Below, one piece after another: positions 1-5,087 of a stretch of DNA of 6,291 bases. Under the pieces are notes generated by a model. The model was not told the origin of the DNA, searched no databases, and was given only the letters and a program-made list of their open reading frames with translations. Made by a program: the position numbers and the translations under genes. Where the stretch lies: NCBI GenBank assembly GCA_023253235.1, contig JALRHE010000373.1:1-6291 (forward strand), given 5' to 3'. The DNA comes from Steroidobacteraceae bacterium. Its GTDB lineage: Bacteria > Pseudomonadota > Gammaproteobacteria > Steroidobacterales > Steroidobacteraceae. Within the stretch, counting starts at the first letter, position 1, and every line of letters begins with the position of its first letter.

Positions 1-1131
1 CCAATGACGGCCGGCATCCTCAAGAAGTTGAGGCAGTCGGGCGAGCTGGTCGACATCAGCGTCCGTGTCGTGTACGAGGCCGACGAGTTTAGCTACGAGT
101 TCGGTGACGGCGAGCGCATCGATCCAGCGATCGAGGTGTGCCATATCGAGCACGGTCTCGTAGCGTCGCGGGGCCTCGGTCACGCGAGGATCCCGCTCGA
201 GATCGTGAGAGCCAATCGATGGCGCCGCCACTGACGAACTCGGGACGTCGCTTTTCGTCGAGCCTTCGCCGCTCGTGGTGTCGCCACCCAAACTGCGCAA
301 CAACGCACGGAATTCCATGCGCGTATAAATTTCCCGCAAGCGCGAGTCGTCGGCAGCGCGACGCGTCAGGTCGTTCGCTTCGATCGGCAGTTCAAGATCG
401 CAGCGAATGGTCGCCAGTTGTCGTGACAACTCGAGCGTCGAAAGCCCTGCACGCAGGTTCTCACCAACTTTGCCGCTGACGTCCTCGGCATGTGCGACGA
501 GATTATCGAGCGTTTGGTATTGGCCAAGCCATTTGGCCGCCGTTTTGGGACCGACTTTGTCGATACCCGGAATGTTGTCCGAGGTGTCACCGACGAGCGC
601 AAGATAGTCGATGATCTGCTCAGGCCAGACATCGAACTTCGCTTTCACGCCGTCTCGATCATAGATGCTGCCCGACATCGTATTGATCAGGGTGATGTGC
701 TCGCTGACGAGCTGACACATATCTTTGTCGCCCGTCGAGATCAGGACTCGCTGACCTGCATCGGCTGCGCGCCGAGCGAGAGTGCCGATGACGTCATCAG
801 CTTCGACTCCACCGATGCGCAGCAGCGGCAATCCTAAGGCTTCGACGGTATCGAGCAGCGGTTGCACCTGAGCCCGAAGATCGTCGGGCATCGGTGGTCG
901 ATGCGCCTTGTATTCCGCAAACAGTTCGTCGCGAAACGTTTTGCCGGGCGCATCGAAAACGACGGCAAACTGCGTGGCTTCGTACTCACGCAAAAATTTG
1001 AGCAGCATGTTGACCACGCCGAGTACGGCGCCGGTCGGTTCACCGCGGGAGTTGGTGAATGGCGGTAGGGCGTGGAAAGCCCGATAGAGATACGAAGAGC
1101 CGTCGATGAGGACGAGGTCGACCTTATTCAC
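1..1131 (-). CDS. polA: DNA polymerase I, N-terminal part (5' nuclease domain and start of the 3'-5' exonuclease domain); runs off the window
   Basis: DNA polymerase I fills gaps and removes RNA primers in replication and repair. The 377 visible codons are uninterrupted. Residues 1-280 form the FEN-type 5' nuclease: LIDGSSYLYRAFHALPP near the N-terminus, YKAHRPPMPDDL at 74-85, metal-binding aspartates in GVEADDVIG (D112, D113) and STGDKD (D135, D137), then GDTSDNIPGI (D182, D185) and the helix-hairpin-helix VGPKTA (193-198). A Ser/Gly/Asp-rich linker spans about 282-320. The 3'-5' exonuclease domain should begin at RRYETVLDMAHLDRW (322-336), but the FDTET motif expected after residue 347 is absent. 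The start is GTG at 1131: an in-frame TGA lies five codons upstream (1144-1146) and no other start codon intervenes. No clear Shine-Dalgarno is seen. The polymerase domain lies outside the window. Identification is secure from the nuclease motifs. Confidence 0.95.
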   Translation of the reverse strand, partial: MNKVDLVLIDGSSYLYRAFHALPPFTNSRGEPTGAVLGVVNMLLKFLREYEATQFAVVFDAPGKTFRDELFAEYKAHRPPMPDDLRAQVQPLLDTVEALGLPLLRIGGVEADDVIGTLARRAADAGQRVLISTGDKDMCQLVSEHITLINTMSGSIYDRDGVKAKFDVWPEQIIDYLALVGDTSDNIPGIDKVGPKTAAKWLGQYQTLDNLVAHAEDVSGKVGENLRAGLSTLELSRQLATIRCDLELPIEANDLTRRAADDSRLREIYTRMEFRALLRSLGGDTTSGEGSTKSDVPSSSVAAPSIGSHDLERDPRVTEAPRRYETVLDMAHLDRWIDALAVTELVAKLVGLVHDTDADVDQLARLPQLLEDAGRHW

Positions 1132-1141
1132 GACGGCGAGT

Positions 1142-1182
1142 GATCAATGCCGGACGGCGCGAGGCGCGCCGTCCGGCTGATC
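1142..1182 (-). terminator. Strong hairpin between the HiPIP gene and polA; terminator or 5' leader structure
   Basis: A perfect 12-bp inverted repeat (1149-1160 against 1166-1177) closes a 5-base loop. It extends by five more pairs (1142-1146 against 1178-1182) across a 2-base bulge at 1147-1148. It starts a few bases after the HiPIP stop codon (1189) and ends 10 bases before the polA GTG. No T-run follows on the minus strand, so a classical Rho-independent terminator is not supported. It could stop or stabilise the HiPIP transcript, or act in the polA leader. The structure is seen; the role is inferred. Confidence 0.6.
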
Positions 1183-1188
1183 GATGAA

Positions 1189-1527
1189 TTAAGCGACGCC
1201 GGGGGCCTTCACGTAGACTTTGCACCAGCCCGGGTTCTTCACATGCTTGCCCGGGAACAGATTGCACTTGCCTTCGGCGGCAGCGCGATCTTTCTCGCCC
1301 CACTGCAGGCAGTTGCCGCAATGTTGACCCGGTTTGAAATTCGGATTGGCTTTGGCATCAACCTTTTTGGCGTCTTCGACGTAGCCCAGAGCTTTGGCGG
1401 CGGGTTCGTCGGCTTTCAAAAGCGGCAGCTTGGCTTGAGCTTGCGCCGTTTCGACGGCAACACCGATCGCAGAAAGACCAAGGACGCTGGCGCCGATCAC
1501 TTGGCGACGGGTCAGTTTGTCAGTCAT
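1189..1527 (-). CDS. High-potential iron-sulfur protein (HiPIP), Tat-exported
   Basis: HiPIPs are small periplasmic electron carriers with one [4Fe-4S] cluster cycling between the 2+ and 3+ states, typically passing electrons from the bc1 complex to a terminal oxidase or photosynthetic reaction centre. The 112-residue product has a twin-arginine signal (TRRQVIG, R7-R8) followed by a hydrophobic stretch and a likely signal peptidase cut near AQA (residues 28-30). The mature part carries the four cluster cysteines C70, C73, C88 and C102 with HiPIP spacing, plus the conserved tyrosine (Y49 in ALGYVEDA). The start at 1527 is chosen because AAGGAA lies 6 bases upstream and the Tat motif sits close to the N-terminus; an in-frame ATG at 1569 would add 14 residues and overlaps the -10 box. 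It appears to be transcribed alone. The partner oxidoreductase is not in the window. Confidence 0.93.
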   Translation of the reverse strand: MTDKLTRRQVIGASVLGLSAIGVAVETAQAQAKLPLLKADEPAAKALGYVEDAKKVDAKANPNFKPGQHCGNCLQWGEKDRAAAEGKCNLFPGKHVKNPGWCKVYVKAPGVA

Positions 1528-1533
1528 GGGAAA

Positions 1534-1539
1534 TTCCTT
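1534..1539 (-). promoter_or_regulatory. Ribosome binding site of the HiPIP gene
   Basis: AAGGAA on the minus strand lies 6 bases before the ATG at 1527. It decides between this start and the in-frame ATG at 1569. Confidence 0.7.
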
Positions 1540-1567
1540 TTCGTCTGGGGGATATCGATCGAGACTC

Positions 1568-1573
1568 ATTATA
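1568..1573 (-). promoter_or_regulatory. Candidate -10 box (TATAAT) for the HiPIP gene
   Basis: An exact TATAAT on the minus strand lies about 41 bases upstream of the HiPIP start codon, predicting a leader of roughly 34 bases that includes the ribosome binding site. The region 16-18 bases further upstream (around CGTAAG) is a poor -35 match, so the promoter may be weak or activator-dependent. The hexamer overlaps the stop codon of the preceding reading frame. Confidence 0.5.
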
Positions 1574-1898
1574 CCGATTCGCCAGCGGAACTTACGGTGA
1601 TGCGACGACGGGTCGCGCTGTGCAAGCAGGTGACGCGATCGTCATCATTCTCTTCGCCGGGTGGTGGGGCCGGTGTCTTGCCGCTCACGCTGCAATAACT
1701 GCTCAAGATCAGTGCATCAATGGCCATGTCCGATGAAATGACAGGCGTATGGCAAATGAGACTCGATCGCAATACCACGACGAACATCACCGCAAGCGCA
1801 AGCCATGCGCGGCGAAGGTCTTTCGTGGTGACGGTGTGGCTACCACAGCCATTACCTTCACAGAAATCGGGAGCGGTCGTATTGATCGCGAGGACCAT
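1569..1898 (-). CDS. Unrecognised small protein with one predicted membrane segment and five cysteines
   Basis: I do not recognise this 109-residue product. It has a polar N-terminus containing two cysteines (C13, C18), a positive KDLRR at 26-30, one strongly hydrophobic stretch at about 31-49 ending in C49, then C69, a PAPPPGEENDDD segment (77-87), C91 and a basic RRR (97-99). The layout suggests a single-pass membrane protein with a Cys-containing domain, loosely like DUF2946-type proteins, but that likeness is weak. The frame is also open upstream without a stop, so the ATG at 1898 is only the most plausible start: AAGG lies just two bases before it, which is too close for good initiation, and another candidate is the ATG of VMFVVV (residue 38). 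The codon pattern looks less GC-biased than in the neighbours. It lies between the lptM terminator-like hairpin and the HiPIP promoter. Without homologues it may be a chance frame. Confidence 0.35.
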   Translation of the reverse strand: MVLAINTTAPDFCEGNGCGSHTVTTKDLRRAWLALAVMFVVVLRSSLICHTPVISSDMAIDALILSSYCSVSGKTPAPPPGEENDDDRVTCLHSATRRRITVSSAGESV

Positions 1899-1910
1899 GA
1901 CCTTCGCATC

Positions 1911-1949
1911 ATAGAAAACGCGGCGGTTTCGCGCGCCTGCGGAAAACCG
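1911..1949 (-). terminator. Terminator-like hairpin after lptM
   Basis: On the minus strand CGGTTT (1944-1949) and AAACCG (1924-1929) form a 6-bp stem, with GC pairs possible inside the loop, and TTTTCTAT follows about five bases after the stem (1911-1918). It starts 20 bases after the lptM stop, the expected place for the end of the arginine/lptM operon. The stem is short and the T-run is displaced, so support is modest. Confidence 0.4.
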
Positions 1950-1968
1950 AGGGGTCGACGCGATCTTG

Positions 1969-2109
1969 TTATTGAGGTGCGGGCTCGGACGCCGGCTTGA
2001 TGACCACTTTGGCGTCATCATCGGGAAGATATAAGGGGCCGGTTTGACCGCAGCTGGCGATGCCCAGGCTAGCCATCAGACAAAAAAAGCCGATTAAGTG
2101 CCGATACAT
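1969..2109 (-). CDS. lptM: LPS translocon maturation chaperone LptM (YifL-type lipoprotein)
   Basis: This is a 46-residue lipoprotein. A signal peptide (MYRHLIGFFCLMASLGIAS) ends in a lipobox with the lipidated cysteine at C20, directly followed by the family signature CGQTGPLYLP (20-29) and an acidic, proline-rich tail. In E. coli, LptM (formerly YifL) is an outer-membrane lipoprotein that binds the LptD/LptE translocon and helps LptD reach its native disulfide state. The size and the CGxxGPLYxP motif match the family closely. The start at 2109 shares one base with the stop of the upstream membrane-protein gene (TGATG), which favours it over longer readings of the frame. In many gammaproteobacteria lptM precedes lysA and dapF; here it is instead the last gene of an arginine operon. 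Confidence 0.88.
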   Translation of the reverse strand: MYRHLIGFFCLMASLGIASCGQTGPLYLPDDDAKVVIKPASEPAPQ

Positions 2110-2510
2110 CACGGCACGACTCGCAGATCTCGCAGCGCGAGCCAACCTCGCAGCACGCGATACAGTACCCATACACCGATGACCAGAAACCCGAGCGCGG
2201 CGGTGGCGAATCCGACGAGGATCAGCATCAGCGGCGCCGAGAGTACGAGCACGATGACGCTGGTGAAAAACGCCCACCAAAACGTGCTGATCTGCCAGCG
2301 GAAGTGACTCTCGAGCCAGGTCTCGCGAGCCTCGCTACGACGCGCATAGTTCATCACGACGGCGACGATCGAGGGCAGCCCAAAAATAAAACTACCGACG
2401 ATCGTCGCGGCACCCGTGATCCCGATCAGTACCGACAGCGCATGCAAACCGTAGATCACGTGCGTATAGGTGACGAGCGATGGATCCGGTATGCGCGCGA
2501 AGTCGTTCAT
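2109..2510 (-). CDS. DUF4870/Tic20-like small integral membrane protein
   Basis: The product is 133 residues, mostly hydrophobic. Predicted membrane segments lie at about 17-33, 35-53, 74-92 and 94-118. A conserved-looking loop, RRSEARETWLESHFRWQISTFWW (57-79, read as separate motifs RRSEA, TWLESHF and WQISTFWW), matches the pattern of small DUF4870 proteins, as does the RVLRGWLAL ending (118-126). The biochemical role of the family is unknown to me. The start at 2510 is supported by the ATGA overlap with the thioesterase stop. The same frame is open upstream to 2792, but that part reads as a basic, arginine-rich shadow of the thioesterase gene. No Shine-Dalgarno is visible, so translation is probably coupled. 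Family assignment is from pattern memory and is less certain than the gene itself. Confidence 0.8.
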   Translation of the reverse strand: MNDFARIPDPSLVTYTHVIYGLHALSVLIGITGAATIVGSFIFGLPSIVAVVMNYARRSEARETWLESHFRWQISTFWWAFFTSVIVLVLSAPLMLILVGFATAALGFLVIGVWVLYRVLRGWLALRDLRVVP

Positions 2511-2944
2511 CGGCGGTTGATCACAGCCATCGTGATTCGAGAGATGCAGACGAGCTGTCCGCGATCGTTGTGGATTTCGATGGACCAAACCTGACTGCGC
2601 GCACCGGCGTGTAGCAGGTAAGTTGTGCCCGTGATGCGTTCGCCTTTCGGGACCGGGCGCAGATGGTTCGCGTTGATCTCTTGCCCGAGTACGCGATGCG
2701 CATCGTCCATCGTAGCGTTCGAAGCCGTGCTTGCGAGTGTCTCGGCAAAAGCAACCGATGCACCACCATGCAACACGCCCATGGGCTGACAACTGCGTTC
2801 ATCCACGGGCATCGTGCCGCGCAGAAAGTTCGGACCGATTTCGGTGAAAACGATGCCGAGATTTTCGACCATCGTACCTTTGGCGTATGAGTTGAGTCCC
2901 TCGAGGGTGAGATCTGCGCGCCACGGTACCGGGAGTCCACTCAT
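2507..2944 (-). CDS. menI: Hotdog-fold acyl-CoA thioesterase (YdiI/MenI type)
   Basis: The 145-residue product belongs to the PaaI-like hotdog thioesterases that hydrolyse CoA thioesters in the cytoplasm. Similarity to E. coli YdiI (1,4-dihydroxy-2-naphthoyl-CoA hydrolase) is visible along the whole length: LTLEGLNSYAKGTMVENLGI (12-31), TMPVDERSCQPMGVLHGGAS (44-63) with the HGG turn at 59-61 and the expected catalytic glutamate at E68 (AFAETL), GQEINANHLRP (87-97) and QVWSIEI. The usual family length is about 136-150. The start is fixed by the ATGA overlap with the argH stop; an AAGG lies about 10 bases upstream. The menI symbol marks closest family resemblance only: nothing in the window points to menaquinone synthesis, and related enzymes act on several aryl- and acyl-CoAs. 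Its place in an arginine operon may be transcriptional convenience. Confidence 0.88.
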   Translation of the reverse strand: MSGLPVPWRADLTLEGLNSYAKGTMVENLGIVFTEIGPNFLRGTMPVDERSCQPMGVLHGGASVAFAETLASTASNATMDDAHRVLGQEINANHLRPVPKGERITGTTYLLHAGARSQVWSIEIHNDRGQLVCISRITMAVINRR

Positions 2945-4143
2945 TTTTCGTGCACCTTGTTGGCTTGCAGTTCGGCGCCGATGCGACGATAGGCTTCACG
3001 GAACGGAATGCCCTCGCTAACCACCAGCTGATTGGCGCGTTCTGCAGCATGAATCGACGGATCGAGGTCGATGTTGTCGCGTTTGAAGCGCATTGCATCG
3101 ATCGCGGGCGGCAGTATGGCCGTGCTGGCTAGCGCGAGATCGATGCCGCGGAACAAAGGCAGTTTAAGCAGTTGCAGATCGCGCTGATAGCCTGACGGCA
3201 ATTTCGCAAAAATGCCGAGCGCTTCGACGAGGCAGCCGTGCGCCGTGGCCGTTCGACCTCGTAGCAACTCGAAAACATCGGGATTGCGTTTCTGCGGCAT
3301 GATCGACGAACCCGTCGTGAACTCATCCGGCAGTTCGAGGAAAGCAAATTCTTGGGTGTAATAGAGGCAGACGTCCGCTGCGAATCGGCCGAGGTCCTGC
3401 ATCAACAGCGCGATTTCGAACAACAGCTGCGACTCGGCCTTGCCGCGCGAGAGCTGCACCGCTGTGACCGGTTCGTGTACCGATTCGAAGTCGAGCGCGC
3501 GAGTGGTGGCCTCGCGATCGAGCGGCAAACCCGGAGTGCCGTAGCCGGCTGCGGACCCGAGCGGGTTCTTGCCCAGGCGTCGCTGCACAGCACGCAAGCC
3601 CGCAGCGTCGTCACGCAGTTCCGCCGCAAAGCCGTCTGCCCATAGCGCTACCGAGCTCGGCATCGCTTGTTGCATGTGGGTATAGCCTGGCAGTTCGAGA
3701 TCGCCCTCGCGAGCGGCCAGTCGTGACAAGGCGAGTGCCACGGTTTCGGCGCCTTCTGCGAGTTGTTCTGTGGCATCGCGCAGATATAGACGCAGCGCGG
3801 TGAGGACTTGGTCGTTTCGTGAGCGGCCAAGATGCACCCGTCCGCCTGCAGCACCGATGAGTGCCGTCAAACGTTTTTCGAGCGCCGTCTGGCCATCTTC
3901 ATCCGCAAGTTCAATACGCCAATCACCTTTGGCGTGAGAGGCGATCAGCGACTCGAGACCACTCTCGATGGCTTCACAGTCCTCAGCTGACAGCAGCCCC
4001 TGTGCATGCAGCATCTGGGCATGGGCAATCGAGGCGCGTGCATCGTAGGGGACGAGGCGCTCATCGAGAGCGTGATCTTCGCCCGCCGTGTACTGCAGCA
4101 CCCGCTCATCGAGCGGTGCGCCCTTGTCCCAGAGTCGTGTCAT
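2941..4143 (-). CDS. argH: Argininosuccinate lyase, short form
   Basis: ArgH splits argininosuccinate into arginine and fumarate, the last step of arginine synthesis, as a cytoplasmic homotetramer of the fumarase/aspartase superfamily. Visible motifs are LWDKG at the N-terminus, VHLGRSRNDQVLTALRLY (103-120), GYTHMQQAMPSS (153-164) with the general acid/base region histidine H156, PLGSAAGYG (194-202), and the superfamily signature GSSIMPQKRNPD (278-289) holding the catalytic serine loop. At 400 residues it is about 55 shorter than E. coli ArgH; the chain ends soon after GIPFREAYRRIGAEL, so the C-terminal domain is trimmed. The usual EDxH active-site histidine reads DEDGQ here (Q85), which I believe recurs in one ArgH subfamily. 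Both ends overlap neighbours by ATGA (argB upstream, thioesterase downstream). No Shine-Dalgarno is visible, so initiation is likely coupled to argB. Confidence 0.94.
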   Translation of the reverse strand: MTRLWDKGAPLDERVLQYTAGEDHALDERLVPYDARASIAHAQMLHAQGLLSAEDCEAIESGLESLIASHAKGDWRIELADEDGQTALEKRLTALIGAAGGRVHLGRSRNDQVLTALRLYLRDATEQLAEGAETVALALSRLAAREGDLELPGYTHMQQAMPSSVALWADGFAAELRDDAAGLRAVQRRLGKNPLGSAAGYGTPGLPLDREATTRALDFESVHEPVTAVQLSRGKAESQLLFEIALLMQDLGRFAADVCLYYTQEFAFLELPDEFTTGSSIMPQKRNPDVFELLRGRTATAHGCLVEALGIFAKLPSGYQRDLQLLKLPLFRGIDLALASTAILPPAIDAMRFKRDNIDLDPSIHAAERANQLVVSEGIPFREAYRRIGAELQANKVHEK

Positions 4144-5087
4144 GCGCGGGCCGAGTGTGCAGCGGCGAGTTCGGCGGGCGCAAGCTTGCCGATATCGGCG
4201 ACGACGAGCGTGCCGGTGCCTTCGTTGGTGAAGACCTCGGCCAAGATCGCATCAGCCGCTTTGTAGGAGATGACGTGCACGCGCTGCACACCACCCTGAA
4301 TCGCCGATTCGATCGCCTTCGCCTTTGGCAGCATGCCATCGACGATGCGCTTCTCGTCTTTGAGGCGCTTGAGACCAGCGAGATCCGTATACGAGATAAC
4401 CGATGTGGGGTCTTCGACGCGCTCGAGAATGCCGGGTGCGCCCGTGCACAGCACCAGCTTCTCGGCCCCGAGAGCGGCGCCGATGGCGGCTGCGACGGTG
4501 TCGGCATTGATGTTGAGCAGCGTACCCGAGCCGTCGCTCGAGAGCGGCGAGATCACCGGCATCAAACCGTTATCGAGTAGTTTTCGGATGACGTCGGTGT
4601 CGATGTAGTCGATGTCGCCGACGAAACCGTAATCGACGGTGGCGTCGCTGCTCTGCAGTTTCACCGGCGCGCGCTTGTGCGCCTGGATGAGACCGGCGTC
4701 CACACCGCTGATGCCGATCGCCGGCACGTCGAGTTCGCGGCAGGTGGCGAGAATGCGAGTGTTGATGAGGCCGCTCAGCACCATCGCCGTGGCATCGATC
4801 GAACGTTCGTCCGTCACGCGACGGCCCTCGATCATTTGCGTGGGTACGCCGAGTTTTTCGGTGACCTCCGTCAACTGCGGGCCACCACCATGTACGAAGA
4901 CGACGCGTACGCCGAGCGAGTGCAGGATGGCGATCTGCTCGATGATATTGCGCGTCGCCTCCGGATCACCGAATACGCCGCCGCCTGCTTTCACGACGAA
5001 CGTCTTGCCCTTGAACAAGCGGATGTAAGGCGCTGCGCCACGCAGGGCACGGATCACGGCCGAGGGGTCGGGGCGATGCATGATCAT
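4140..5087 (-). CDS. argB: N-acetylglutamate kinase (or N-succinylglutamate kinase)
   Basis: ArgB phosphorylates the side-chain carboxylate of N-acylglutamate, the second step of the acylated ornithine route. The 315-residue amino acid kinase fold shows FVVKAGGG (30-37) with the phosphate-binding lysine K33, VHGGGPQ (65-71), EGRRVTDE (87-94) with the substrate arginine, DYGFVGDI (152-159), LNINADTVA (191-199), GMLPK (251-255) with K255, and EVFTNEGTGTLV (284-295). An N-terminal helix precedes the first strand (PSAVIRALRGAAPYIRLFKG), a feature of arginine-inhibited hexameric kinases, so feedback inhibition by arginine is a reasonable inference. The aspartate expected in the LLTDVxG stretch is glycine (G216 in CTGAPGIL). 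The start overlaps the argF stop by ATGA; an in-frame ATG two codons later is also possible. GGAG lies about 10 bases upstream. Confidence 0.93.
   Translation of the reverse strand: MIMHRPDPSAVIRALRGAAPYIRLFKGKTFVVKAGGGVFGDPEATRNIIEQIAILHSLGVRVVFVHGGGPQLTEVTEKLGVPTQMIEGRRVTDERSIDATAMVLSGLINTRILATCRELDVPAIGISGVDAGLIQAHKRAPVKLQSSDATVDYGFVGDIDYIDTDVIRKLLDNGLMPVISPLSSDGSGTLLNINADTVAAAIGAALGAEKLVLCTGAPGILERVEDPTSVISYTDLAGLKRLKDEKRIVDGMLPKAKAIESAIQGGVQRVHVISYKAADAILAEVFTNEGTGTLVVADIGKLAPAELAAAHSARA

Noticed and set aside
1..150. Frameshift in polA to explain the missing exonuclease motif
   Set aside because: Neither alternative frame gives FDTET-like sequence and both meet stops or unrelated residues; the original frame keeps LVGL and LLED-like similarity, so an in-frame loss fits better.
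1147..1698. Plus-strand open frame of 183 codons opposite the HiPIP gene
   Set aside because: The minus strand encodes a HiPIP with all four cluster cysteines, Tat signal and ribosome binding site; the plus-strand product has no recognisable features.
2110..2280. Longer lptM reading starting at 2280
   Set aside because: It would bury the lipoprotein signal peptide behind 57 basic residues; the start at 2109 puts the lipobox cysteine at residue 20 as in the family.
2511..2792. N-terminal extension of the membrane protein gene to 2792
   Set aside because: The extension is Arg/His-rich, lies within the thioesterase gene in another frame, and the ATG at 2510 forms the same ATGA overlap as the other junctions.
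3861..4580. Long plus-strand open frame (239 codons) across the argH/argB junction
   Set aside because: It is antisense to two well-recognised genes and the translation is Arg/His-rich without any motif; a by-product of the high GC content.
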